Source: CAYXVJ01 sp050309435 (GTDB taxonomy: Bacteria; Bacillota; Clostridia; Saccharofermentanales; Fastidiosipilaceae). Taken from it: 42,865 nucleotides of DNA. Positions 10,174-17,846 of this stretch are shown piece by piece. The translations under genes and the position numbers were made by a program. The notes below the pieces were generated by a model, which made no database searches, was not told the DNA's origin, and worked only from the letters and a program-made list of their open reading frames with translations. Location of the stretch: positions 1-42,865 of the forward strand of contig JBNRMJ010000009.1 in NCBI GenBank assembly GCA_050309435.1, given 5' to 3'. Each line of letters opens with the position of its first letter. Position 1 is the stretch's first letter.

Positions 10174-10895
10174 GTAGAAAATACTTCAGCGAGTTTTAAA
10201 TCTGTGGTAGTAGTGATCTTTATGTTTCTGTAACTTCCTTCAACTAGCGCAACTGCACAATGATTCGCCATTGAAATTGAAGTATCATCCGTGTACCGTG
10301 TACGTTTATCCGCCGATATTTCATGCCATTTCAGAATATCAGCATAATAAAAGCCCTGTGGCGTTTGTATTTGCCACAATATCGATCGATCGGGAACGTC
10401 TTCTATGAATACAGAAGAAGTACGATTGTCCTTGTCTCGAGGACTCGATACGGCAATCGTATCAATCACCGGCACGGCCGCCGTAACCGCCCTGGAATGC
10501 TCCAGTCCGTCCAGGCAGCGATCGATGATCTCCGGCTCGAGAAAGCAGCGGGCTCCGTCGTGAATCAACACGATTGCCTCTTGATTCGAGGCGTTCTTCT
10601 CTAAACCGCACAGAGCCATATACACGGATTCCTGACGATCTTTTCCGCCTTCAACCACCGTGATTAATTTCGTGATACCGTAAGTTTTCGCCAGGCCGGA
10701 AAAGCTTTCAAGTTCATCTTTTCTTCCGGCGACGACGATGCCATCGATCGCCTCATGTCCCTGGAAAATCTTGAGCGTTCTAGCCAGCACTGGAATTCCG
10801 CCGATTTGAAGCAACTGTTTGTTCGTATTCGTCCCCATGCGTGTCCCGGAACCTGCTGCCGGGATAACGGCATACACCTTCACTTGATTTCTCAT
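10170..10895 (-). CDS. ispD: 2-C-methyl-D-erythritol 4-phosphate cytidylyltransferase
   Basis: Transfers CMP from CTP to methylerythritol phosphate in the MEP isoprenoid pathway. It has 241 residues, normal length. The nucleotide-binding start VIPAAGSGTRMG (about 10-21) with a following Lys (NKQLLQIGG), the GGKDRQESVYMAL segment near 85, IHDGARCF near 115 and IQTPQGF near 175 are all family hallmarks. Start ATG 10895 follows AAAGGAG with 8-nt spacing. It lies 25 bp after radA. ispF is in the same window at 16732-17277 but not adjacent, so the two MEP genes are unlinked here. Confidence 0.95.
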   Translation of the reverse strand: MRNQVKVYAVIPAAGSGTRMGTNTNKQLLQIGGIPVLARTLKIFQGHEAIDGIVVAGRKDELESFSGLAKTYGITKLITVVEGGKDRQESVYMALCGLEKNASNQEAIVLIHDGARCFLEPEIIDRCLDGLEHSRAVTAAVPVIDTIAVSSPRDKDNRTSSVFIEDVPDRSILWQIQTPQGFYYADILKWHEISADKRTRYTDDTSISMANHCAVALVEGSYRNIKITTTTDLKLAEVFST

Positions 10896-10920
10896 CCGTC
10901 AATCTCCTTTTAGATCTTCC

Positions 10921-12378
10921 TCATGAACCAAAACTGACATCAAGCGCTTCGGAGATGGTATCGACATATATAATATCGGGCCAGGAGTCCTTACTCTGCT
11001 TGCTAAGCTGTTTTTGGATGCCGCTTCTGTTCGCTCCGGGTAAAACACAAGTCCGGATTCCCAAACGACTTGCTTCCTCCACGCGGCGCATGGCATCCGA
11101 AATCACCCGGACTTCGCCGGTCAGACCCACTTCGCCGATAAAAATGCAATTATCCCGTATGGGTTTATTCTTGAAACTGGAAGCAGCCGCAAGACAAATG
11201 GCCAGATCACTGGCTGTATCGCTGACGCGAAGACCCCCGACCACATTAATAAAGGTATCCATATTACCCAGTCCCAGCTTCAAACGATTCTCGAGAACGG
11301 CCATGAGCATATTCAGACGAGTCCGGTCGATGCCCTGTGCCTGACGCTGCGGGGATGCATAAGCCGCCGGATTCAAGAGCGCCTGAATCTCGACAAAAAG
11401 CGGTCTCGTGCCTTCCATGACGCAGGCCAGAGCAGATCCGGCAACTCCGCGGGGACGGCCTTCCAGAAGCTGGGCCGAAGGATTCGAAATCGGAACAAGA
11501 CCCTGCTCGGTCATATCGAAGATGCCCAGTTCGTTTGTAGCTCCGAAACGGTTTTTAACCGCGCGCAAAGCTCTGAGATTATTGCCGCCCTCGCCTTCGA
11601 AATACAAAACGGTATCCACCATGTGCTCCAATACCCGGGGACCGGCCAGCTGACCTTCCTTCGTCACATGCCCTACCAGAACAATTGCACAGTTCAAGGC
11701 TTTGGCCAAACGCAGGAGACCGGCCGTGACATCTCGAACCTGGCTGACCGTTCCCGGTGCGGAACTCAGTTCTTCCGAATAAATGGTCTGAATCGAGTCC
11801 ACGATACAAAGCGTGGGCTTAAGTTTAACGATGGTTTCGGCGATACGTTCGAAGACGATTTCCGGCAGTAATTTCAAACCGGTGCCGCTAAGACCCAGAC
11901 GATCCGCCCGAAGCTTAACCTGTTGGGCCGACTCTTCGCCGTTGACATAAAGTACCGGCGCATTGAAATCCGATCTCGCTGCGACCTGTAAAAGGAGCGT
12001 GGATTTACCGATTCCGGGATCTCCACCGACCAATACAAGCGAACCCGGAACGAAACCTCCGCCCAGAACACGGTCGAGTTCGACCAGACCCGAAGCCACG
12101 CGCTCTTGATCACGAGTCGTAACTTCGCCTAAGTCAAGCGCTTCGACCGGCGACTCCGAACGGCGGTTTCTGCCTGTGTTTCCTGTTCCCTGTTCGAGCA
12201 AGTCTCCGAGCCATCCCTGACTGACGCCGGCCGCTTTCTGTCCGGACTTCGACGAAGCGCTGCTCTTTCGTTCTTCGACGAAACTGTTCCACGCACCGCA
12301 AGACGGACACTTGCCCAGCCAGCCGCTGCTCTCATGCCCGCACTCGCTGCAGAAATACGCTGTTTTAATTTTCGCCAT
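10921..12378 (-). CDS. radA: DNA repair protein RadA (Sms)
   Basis: RecA-like ATPase/helicase acting in recombinational repair and branch migration; cytoplasmic. It has 485 residues. The N-terminal zinc finger (CSECGHESSGWLGKCPSCG, four Cys at about 10-27), Walker A GGDPGIGKSTLL near 113, the RadA signature KNRFGATNELG near 270 and a C-terminal Lon-protease-like domain are all present. It starts 5 bp after the xth stop and is followed by ispD after 25 bp, so an xth-radA-ispD unit is likely. Confidence 0.96.
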   Translation of the reverse strand: MAKIKTAYFCSECGHESSGWLGKCPSCGAWNSFVEERKSSASSKSGQKAAGVSQGWLGDLLEQGTGNTGRNRRSESPVEALDLGEVTTRDQERVASGLVELDRVLGGGFVPGSLVLVGGDPGIGKSTLLLQVAARSDFNAPVLYVNGEESAQQVKLRADRLGLSGTGLKLLPEIVFERIAETIVKLKPTLCIVDSIQTIYSEELSSAPGTVSQVRDVTAGLLRLAKALNCAIVLVGHVTKEGQLAGPRVLEHMVDTVLYFEGEGGNNLRALRAVKNRFGATNELGIFDMTEQGLVPISNPSAQLLEGRPRGVAGSALACVMEGTRPLFVEIQALLNPAAYASPQRQAQGIDRTRLNMLMAVLENRLKLGLGNMDTFINVVGGLRVSDTASDLAICLAAASSFKNKPIRDNCIFIGEVGLTGEVRVISDAMRRVEEASRLGIRTCVLPGANRSGIQKQLSKQSKDSWPDIIYVDTISEALDVSFGS

Positions 12379-12383
12379 TTGGC

Positions 12384-13148
12384 CTACACATCCTTTATCT
12401 CAATCTCCAGTTCAACCGGACAATGGTCGCTGCCCATGACATCCGCATGAATCTTAGCATCTTTGATCCAGGGAGCGATCCGCGAAGATATGACAAAGTA
12501 GTCGATTCTCCACCCTGCATTTCGCTCTCTGGCCCGCGTACGGTAACTCCACCATGTATATTGATCTCGAAGCTCGGGATAGAAGTGGCGGAAGCTGTCG
12601 ACGAAGCCTGCTTCGAGCAATGCCGTGAACTTGGCTCTTTCCTCGTCGCTGAAGCCCGCGCTCTTATGATTTGTGTCCGGGTTCTTCAAATCGATTTCCT
12701 GATGGGCTACATTGAGGTCGCCGCATAAAATAACGGGCAGATCTTTGTCCAGTTCCAGTAAATAAGCACGGAAGGCATCTTCCCACTCTTCTCTGTAAGT
12801 CAGTCTTCTTAAACCATCCTGCGCGTTCGGTGTGTAAACATTGACGAAGTAAAACTCAGGGAACTTCAAGGTAATGACGCGACCTTCCTGATCGTGCTCG
12901 TCTATGCCTATCCCGTATGAAACCGCCAGAGGCTCCCGCTTCGTGAAAACAGCCGTACCCGAGTAACCTTTCTTCACGGCATAGTTCCAGTATTGATGGT
13001 AACCCGGCAAGTCGAGCTCGATTTGTCCCGCCTGAAGCTTGCTTTCCTGAATGGCAAAAATATCCGCATCCAGCCGCTTAAAGTCATCCATGAAATTTTT
13101 CTGCATAATGGCCCGAAGCCCGTTAACGTTAAAAGAAATAAATCGCAT
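12384..13148 (-). CDS. xth: exodeoxyribonuclease III (AP endonuclease)
   Basis: Mg2+-dependent AP endonuclease / 3'-5' exonuclease of base-excision repair. From ATG 13148 it has 254 residues, matching ExoA-type proteins, and begins with MRFISFNVNGLRA. An in-frame ATG at 13166 has a comparable SD (GGCGAGGT) and cannot be excluded; one at 13202 is unlikely because it lies upstream of the predicted transcription start. Catalytic motifs seen: the N of NVNG, E in AIQESK, GDLNVAH, and the terminal SDHCP His. It is first in a probable xth-radA-ispD operon. Confidence 0.95.
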   Translation of the reverse strand: MRFISFNVNGLRAIMQKNFMDDFKRLDADIFAIQESKLQAGQIELDLPGYHQYWNYAVKKGYSGTAVFTKREPLAVSYGIGIDEHDQEGRVITLKFPEFYFVNVYTPNAQDGLRRLTYREEWEDAFRAYLLELDKDLPVILCGDLNVAHQEIDLKNPDTNHKSAGFSDEERAKFTALLEAGFVDSFRHFYPELRDQYTWWSYRTRARERNAGWRIDYFVISSRIAPWIKDAKIHADVMGSDHCPVELEIEIKDV

Positions 13149-13200
13149 CTTATAAATTCCCTTCATGCGGACCTCGCCGCCAAATCTTATATATAAAGCC

Positions 13201-13209
13201 ATTCTAACA
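13201..13209 (-). promoter_or_regulatory. extended -10 element for xth
   Basis: On the minus strand TGTTAGAAT (13209-13201) forms an extended -10 box about 35-50 nt before the likely xth starts. No clear -35 hexamer is visible 17 nt further upstream. The element supports the downstream start choices for xth. Confidence 0.4.
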
Positions 13210-13239
13210 TGAGAGAACTTTCAGATTTGTGGCGAAACG

Positions 13240-13269
13240 AAAGTACCTGTGTCTAAAGTACCTGTGTCT
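13240..13269. repeat. two tandem 15-bp repeats plus a distant near-copy
   Basis: AAAGTACCTGTGTCT occurs twice head to tail at 13240-13254 and 13255-13269, exactly. A near-copy AGTACCTGGGTCT (one mismatch over 13) lies at 13340-13352, so all three share orientation within the divergent xth/cysK gap. Possible readings are a regulator array or remnants of an interspersed repeat family. No transposase gene is present here. Confidence 0.75.
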
Positions 13270-13380
13270 AATGTTATGGAATCGAAATACTTTATTTGGC
13301 ATAATTAGCAAAGTGATGCACCGTGTCACCGGTATATACAGTACCTGGGTCTTGGACTAGCTGCAATCCGATTACATAAC

Positions 13381-13433
13381 GAAATAAACGAGCTTAAGAT
13401 CTTTTATTTCATAACGGCCGATATACATATCGG
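13381..13433 (+). promoter_or_regulatory. cysK leader with two inverted repeats
   Basis: GAAATAAA (13381-13388) pairs perfectly with TTTATTTC (13403-13410), and CCGATA (13418-13423) with TATCGG (13428-13433). A weak promoter candidate, TTGGAC (13352-13357), 17 nt, CATAAC (13375-13380), would start transcription just before them. They may be operator or leader structures for sulfur control of cysK. No known riboswitch is recognised. Confidence 0.35.
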
Positions 13434-13459
13434 TCTATCAGAAAGGAATGCTAAAAAGC

Positions 13460-14395
13460 ATGAGCGGAATCAAAAACAATATTGTAGAACTAGTAGGCAA
13501 TACCCCTCTCGTACGCGTATCGAATTACGCAGCCAACCACGATATCAAAGCAGAGCTGATCGTAAAACTCGAATCTTTCAATCCTCTGTCATCGGTTAAG
13601 GATCGTATCGGTATGGCCATGATCGAGGCGGCAGAAGAAGCCGGCGCATTGAAGCCGGGCGGAATCATCGTCGAGGCCACCAGCGGCAACACCGGTATCG
13701 CACTGGCCTTCGTAGCCGCCGCCAAAGGCTATAAAGCCATCTTAACCATGCCCGATACAATGTCCGTAGAAAGACGAAAACTCCTCGTCGCACTTGGTGC
13801 CGAGCTTGTCTTGACGCCCGGTTCCGAAGGCATGAAAGGCGCAATCGCGAAAGCACAGGAAATCGTAGACTCAAACGACAACGCCATTATGGCCAAGCAG
13901 TTCGAGAACGCCGCCAATCCCGCCGTCCATCGTAAAACAACGGCCGAAGAGCTGTGGCGCGACACAGAAGGCAATCTGGATTATTTTGTCGGCGGTTACG
14001 GTACCGGCGGTACTTTAACTGGCGTGGCCGAAGTTCTTAAACCTCGCCTCGAGAAGTTAAAAGTCGTTGGTGTCGAGCCCAAAGACTCGCCGATGCTGAC
14101 CGAACAACGCACCGGCCCTCATAAATTACAGGGGCTTGCTCCCGGTTTCCAGCCGTCCATTTTCAAAGCGGAGCTACTGGACGAAGTAATTTCGGTCACA
14201 ACCGAAGAGGCCTTTGCCGCTGCGCGCGAACTGGCTGCTACCGAAGGAATCCTCGGGGGTATCTCCTCGGGTGCAGCACTGGCAGCCGCTACCAAGCTGG
14301 CGACTCGTCCCGGAATGGAAGGCAAGCGCATCGTGGTACTCTTACCCGACACCGGCGAACGCTACCTGTCAACCCTGCTCTACGGGGAACTATAA
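13460..14395 (+). CDS. cysK: cysteine synthase A (O-acetylserine sulfhydrylase)
   Basis: PLP enzyme making cysteine from O-acetylserine and sulfide. From ATG 13460 it has 311 residues; ATG 13448 is in frame but AAAGGA directly abuts it, leaving no spacing, so the second start (SD spacing 12) is preferred. The N-terminal ELVGNTPLVR and PLP Lys in PLSSVKDRIGMAMI (about residue 43) are seen. The substrate loop EATSGNTGIAL, the phosphate-binding GTGGTLTG and the C-terminal ISSGAAL match the fold-type II family. Transcribed alone, with its own terminator, divergent from xth. Confidence 0.96.
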   Translation: MSGIKNNIVELVGNTPLVRVSNYAANHDIKAELIVKLESFNPLSSVKDRIGMAMIEAAEEAGALKPGGIIVEATSGNTGIALAFVAAAKGYKAILTMPDTMSVERRKLLVALGAELVLTPGSEGMKGAIAKAQEIVDSNDNAIMAKQFENAANPAVHRKTTAEELWRDTEGNLDYFVGGYGTGGTLTGVAEVLKPRLEKLKVVGVEPKDSPMLTEQRTGPHKLQGLAPGFQPSIFKAELLDEVISVTTEEAFAAARELAATEGILGGISSGAALAAATKLATRPGMEGKRIVVLLPDTGERYLSTLLYGEL

Positions 14396-14433
14396 GGCGA
14401 ATTCTAAGCGAAAAAAGCTAAATAAAGTACGAG

Positions 14434-14474
14434 AAGGGCTGTCCCGAAGCATTGACTTGGAGGCAGTCCTTTTG
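14434..14474 (+). terminator. terminator after cysK
   Basis: A 10-bp stem (14434-14443 with 14462-14471, two G-U pairs) encloses an 18-nt loop and is followed by a short T run (CCTTTTGCTTG). It lies 40 nt past the cysK stop and before the promoter of the next operon. Confidence 0.55.
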
Positions 14475-14511
14475 CTTGTAGAAAACTTTCGTGAAAAGTT
14501 TAGTAAAACAC

Positions 14512-14540
14512 TTGACAGAGCAGACGCTTCGCACTATGCT
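14512..14540 (+). promoter_or_regulatory. strong sigma-A promoter of the YtrA-type operon
   Basis: Consensus -35 TTGACA (14512-14517), exact 17-nt spacer, -10 TATGCT (14535-14540). Predicted start near 14547, 50 nt before the regulator gene. The best promoter match in the window. Confidence 0.88.
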
Positions 14541-14554
14541 AGTTACACGGTTAG

Positions 14555-14566
14555 TTACTCAAGTAA
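14555..14566 (+). promoter_or_regulatory. probable operator palindrome
   Basis: TTACTCAAGTAA is a 5-bp palindrome with a 2-nt centre lying just downstream of the predicted transcription start. TAGTTAC occurs twice in direct orientation (14539-14545, 14552-14558), the second overlapping the palindrome. The position fits a roadblock-type operator for the adjacent GntR-family repressor (autoregulation is known for YtrA-type regulators). The binding is inferred. Confidence 0.55.
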
Positions 14567-14596
14567 TTAACTGAACAGCCGGAAAGGAGTAAAGCG

Positions 14597-14968
14597 ATGG
14601 AAATCCAGGAACAGGATAACAGGCCCATCTATCTGCAGGTAGCGGAATGGATCAAGGATGCCATCTTGTCCGGGGCTTTCGCGGAGGAAGAGCAAATCCC
14701 TTCCACCACCGAGATCTCCATGACCTACCGGATCAATCCGGCAACGGCCTTAAAAGGAATCAACTTGCTGGTAGACGAAGGCATGATCTATAAGAAGCGA
14801 GGGATTGGCATGTTTGTGAAAGAAGGAGCCCGTGAAAGGCTTAGGGAAAACAGAAAATCAGAGTTTTACGAACGCTGGATTCTCAGTCTCGTGGAAGAAG
14901 CCAAACGAATCGGCCTCGGATATGAAGATATCGAACACTTAATCAGAAAGGGGTATCAGCATGATTAA
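14597..14968 (+). CDS. GntR-family transcriptional regulator, YtrA subfamily
   Basis: DNA-binding regulator of 123 residues: an N-terminal winged helix (about 8-75; RPIYLQVAEWIKDAIL, then the recognition region TEISMTYRINPATALKGINLL) followed only by a short helical tail. That short C-terminus defines the YtrA subfamily, which usually represses adjacent ABC-transporter genes and itself. Start ATG 14597 has AAAGGAG 7-8 nt upstream. It overlaps the ATPase gene by 8 bp. The inducer is not evident; in B. subtilis the related ytr operon responds to cell-wall-active antibiotics. Confidence 0.9.
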   Translation: MEIQEQDNRPIYLQVAEWIKDAILSGAFAEEEQIPSTTEISMTYRINPATALKGINLLVDEGMIYKKRGIGMFVKEGARERLRENRKSEFYERWILSLVEEAKRIGLGYEDIEHLIRKGYQHD

Positions 14969-15839
14969 CGAAACAGCCGAAGGCCTGAAAATTGCCGCTG
15001 TCACGAAGCGGTTTCAGGATGTGACCGCTCTTCGCGAGGTCAGCCTGAATTTTCCGCCGGGCAGAATTTACGGACTTCTGGGACGAAACGGTGCCGGTAA
15101 GTCTACCCTGCTGAATATCATCTCGGGACGTATTTTCGCGGATCAGGGTAAAGTCACGCTAGACGGCCAAACACTTCCGGAAAACGACGATGTTCTGGGT
15201 CGGATCTACTGCATGAGCGAACAGAATTTATATCCCGAGAGCATGCGCGTACGCGAGGCTTTTAGGTTCTCCGCCATGTTCTATTCCGACTGGAATCAGG
15301 AAAAAGCACTGGATCTGGCGAAACGTTTCGACCTGGATATACGGAGGAAAATCACGAAGCTTTCGACCGGTTACCGTTCGATCTTTAAAGCGATTACGGC
15401 ACTTAGCAGCGGTGCGCCGTATCTGCTCTTTGACGAACCGGTGCTGGGCCTTGATGCGAACAATCGTGATCTTTTTTATCGCGAAATGATTCAGACATTC
15501 AGCCAAGGCGATACAACCATCATTCTTTCTACGCACGTGATTGAAGAAGCTGCCGATCTGCTGGACCACATCATGATCATAAGAGACGGACGGATTATCG
15601 AAGACGCCGATACGGAGGAACTGAAAGCCGCATACAGTCAGATTGTCGGTCCCGCAGCGGATGTGGATCTGGCGCTGGCCGGCCTGCGTCCGGTATCCGT
15701 TGAAAGCCTGGGCGGACTGAAAAGCGCTATCGTGCGCGGGGAGCTGTCTCGTCCTTTGCCAAATGAGGTGAAAATGACGGCTGTATCGCTCCAGCAGCTC
15801 TTTATCGCGTTGACCAATCAAAGCGGAGGCGAATTATGA
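14961..15839 (+). CDS. ABC transporter ATP-binding protein
   Basis: Nucleotide-binding subunit, 292 residues, of a drug/peptide-type ABC transporter. Walker A GRNGAGKST lies near residue 43, Walker B YLLFDEPVLGLD near 158 and the H-loop STHVIEEA near 193. The signature is LSTGYRS rather than LSGGQ, an atypical form I associate with ATPases of YtrA-type cassettes. The C-terminal 70 residues form the extra domain of BcrA/EcsA-like ATPases. It overlaps the regulator by 8 bp and the permease by 4 bp, so all three are coupled. Confidence 0.92.
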   Translation: MINETAEGLKIAAVTKRFQDVTALREVSLNFPPGRIYGLLGRNGAGKSTLLNIISGRIFADQGKVTLDGQTLPENDDVLGRIYCMSEQNLYPESMRVREAFRFSAMFYSDWNQEKALDLAKRFDLDIRRKITKLSTGYRSIFKAITALSSGAPYLLFDEPVLGLDANNRDLFYREMIQTFSQGDTTIILSTHVIEEAADLLDHIMIIRDGRIIEDADTEELKAAYSQIVGPAADVDLALAGLRPVSVESLGGLKSAIVRGELSRPLPNEVKMTAVSLQQLFIALTNQSGGEL

Positions 15840-16696
15840 CAAGCACAACGAGAGGTCTAAAACTTTCCACCCGCTATCAGGGGCGGGATATGGTTCAGAC
15901 AATAGCCTGGTACTTCGGAATCATGAGCGTGGTGATGATAGCCATGATGCTGATCTCAAACCTGATGGCAAACCGTGGCATCCAAATGTATCAAAACAGC
16001 GGGAGCCTGATCACGGTCGAAGGCAGCTGGGACGGCAGCACCTTCTGGTTCGGCGGCATCGAAGAAACATCTTACCTGGTGTTCTTCATCCTCGGTTTAA
16101 ACATGTTCCGGGAAAATCTGTGGATGCTCTTACAAAACGGCATCTCCCGAAAAAGCAAGTTCCTGGGTCATTTGATAACCGTCCTCTGGGGCTCTCTTGC
16201 GGCTACGGTCATCAACTTGCTCCTGACGATTATTCTGAAAAACTTCAGTGCCTATCTGAACAGCAAGTTACTGGCAGCCGGTTTCGGGAGAAACGGAACG
16301 GTTGACGGTCCCTTGAATGTGAGCACCTCGGTCGAAATGATTCACGGCCTGGAGTGGAATGGTACGACCATGATTATTTTTCTTCTGACGGTCTTCACGG
16401 GTCTTATTCTGGCCGCAAGTATCGGCTACTTCCTGACGATCATGTATTATCGCCTCAGCACTTTCGGTAAAGCGATTGTCAGCGTCGGCGTACCGGTTTT
16501 CTTCCTGATTGTTCTGCCCATGCTCGACTTTCGTTTATTTAACGGACGGTTTACCGCAAGCATTACATCCTTCATGGCAAAGGTCACGACCCCATGGGGC
16601 ACACCGCCGGTATCTCTCTTTTTTGCCATGATATTCATCCTGGCAGCCTGGCTTATCATGAGGCGGGCCCCTGTCAAGAGAGTCGGTACTGCATAA
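15836..16696 (+). CDS. ABC transporter permease
   Basis: Integral membrane partner of the preceding ATPase, 286 residues with about six hydrophobic segments (about 25-45, 78-95, 115-135, 180-205, 215-235, 255-275). I see no extracellular domain or enzyme motif. It ends the YtrA-type operon; ATGA overlaps the ATPase stop codon. ispF converges 35 bp away and no strong terminator lies between them. Substrate unknown; export of, or sensing of, a membrane-active compound is the family-based guess. Confidence 0.82.
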   Translation: MTSTTRGLKLSTRYQGRDMVQTIAWYFGIMSVVMIAMMLISNLMANRGIQMYQNSGSLITVEGSWDGSTFWFGGIEETSYLVFFILGLNMFRENLWMLLQNGISRKSKFLGHLITVLWGSLAATVINLLLTIILKNFSAYLNSKLLAAGFGRNGTVDGPLNVSTSVEMIHGLEWNGTTMIIFLLTVFTGLILAASIGYFLTIMYYRLSTFGKAIVSVGVPVFFLIVLPMLDFRLFNGRFTASITSFMAKVTTPWGTPPVSLFFAMIFILAAWLIMRRAPVKRVGTA

Positions 16697-16731
16697 GAAG
16701 AACCGCTTATGTGACCCCGGGGACGATTGTT

Positions 16732-17277
16732 TTACTTATCTACAGTCTCGGCTACGGTTAAGACGCAGAGCACGGCGATGCCGTCACCGCTTCCCTGCCC
16801 CGTCAGTTTTTCGCCGGTAGTTGCCGTAATGCCGATCGACGAAGCCGGCATATCGAGCAGATCAGCCAGCGATTGACGCATGGCGTCCATATAGGGACTT
16901 AACTTCGGGCGTAAGGCTTCGATGGAAATCGACAGATGAATCAGTTTGAAGCGCTTCATTTCAGCCAGATCATCGAGTGCCAGATTCAGGTAGGCCCGGC
17001 TGTCGGTGATACCCTGCCTGCACAACTCGTCCGCCCGTGCTCCGATGACATTTTTACAAGTAATACCGGATATGGCATTGGTCACGGCATGTAAAACCAC
17101 GTCGCCGTCGCTGTTAGCCTCGAGCCCGGGCACATGATTAATCATGATACCGGCTATAGTTAGCGGCTTATCGTTTTTCGAATCGGAAAAGAATGCAGAC
17201 TGATCCCGACCGGAAAAGAAACGACTCGGAAAACGGTGACTGTCCTGACCGAGGGCTGTACGATAGATGACTGTCAT
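16732..17277 (-). CDS. ispF: divergent 2-C-methyl-D-erythritol 2,4-cyclodiphosphate synthase
   Basis: MEP-pathway enzyme that cyclises CDP-methylerythritol 2-phosphate. The 181 residues exceed the usual about 157, because an insertion of about 20 residues follows the first motif. Metal ligands are kept: Asp12 and His14 in GQDSHRF and the His of DVVLHAV; the C-terminal TTGEKL keeps the Glu. However the usual HSDGD is NSDGD, DALLG is NAISG and the GDIG loop is KNVIG. It may be a clade-specific functional IspF. It is separated from ispD by about 6 kb. SD GGAG lies 11 nt upstream. Confidence 0.8.
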   Translation of the reverse strand: MTVIYRTALGQDSHRFPSRFFSGRDQSAFFSDSKNDKPLTIAGIMINHVPGLEANSDGDVVLHAVTNAISGITCKNVIGARADELCRQGITDSRAYLNLALDDLAEMKRFKLIHLSISIEALRPKLSPYMDAMRQSLADLLDMPASSIGITATTGEKLTGQGSGDGIAVLCVLTVAETVDK

Positions 17278-17294
17278 ATGCGGGCGATCTCCTT

Positions 17295-17846
17295 TTACTT
17301 TTTACTCAGCTCGCGGATGGCTTTTTCGAGCATATTCTGATTGTTTTCGTCGAATCCGTAGAGTGTCAGCTTGATGGCTGCTTTTTGAATGACAAAGAAG
17401 GAAGGCCAGCCGGCTTGCTCGAACGATGACAAAAACGGATCTGCGGCCTGATTTGTCGCGAGAATTACTACAAGCGAACCGGCTTCATCCGCCGCCAGCT
17501 GTTCCAGCCAGGGCTGCAGCCTGTGCAATACCGTCTGACCGGGCTGTACAATCGCGAGTAAAACGACTTCGGGACTGCGAGCGATCACTCGTTCCAGGCT
17601 GCCCGTCTCCCGGTAAACCACGGCTTGACCGACATCATCGACCACTTCGAAACTGAGGACGGCCGGATCGGCATTGTAGTTTTCGGGTCCGAAGCGTATA
17701 GACGGATCTTCGGGAGCCGAAGCGGATCCGCTGCCGGCGCCTGAATTACTTTCCGTGCCGCATGACGTCAGTAAAACGATCAGTAAACTCAAGCTTAAAA
17801 CAAAGGTGGTGGCGCGTGCGGCGCGCCTGCCTGCCGCGCGACTCAT
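17295..17846 (-). CDS. thioredoxin-fold-like lipoprotein, function unknown
   Basis: 183 residues. Residues 1-28 are a lipoprotein signal: basic start, hydrophobic stretch, lipobox LTSC with Cys at about 29. A Gly/Ser-rich linker (about 33-50) follows. The rest resembles a thioredoxin-like domain (strand VVLLAIVQPG, helix, LVVILATN, WPSFFVIQKA, C-terminal helix), but no CxxC pair is present, so redox catalysis is unlikely. Its ATG overlaps the mrp stop codon and it is followed by ispF after 17 bp. An anchoring or binding role at the outer membrane face is inferred only from the lipobox. Confidence 0.7.
   Translation of the reverse strand: MSRAAGRRAARATTFVLSLSLLIVLLTSCGTESNSGAGSGSASAPEDPSIRFGPENYNADPAVLSFEVVDDVGQAVVYRETGSLERVIARSPEVVLLAIVQPGQTVLHRLQPWLEQLAADEAGSLVVILATNQAADPFLSSFEQAGWPSFFVIQKAAIKLTLYGFDENNQNMLEKAIRELSKK

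Noticed and set aside
16697..16731. Terminator between the ABC permease and ispF
   Set aside because: Only a short GACCCCGGGG-like self-complementary patch is present, without a usable stem-loop and T-tract on either strand.
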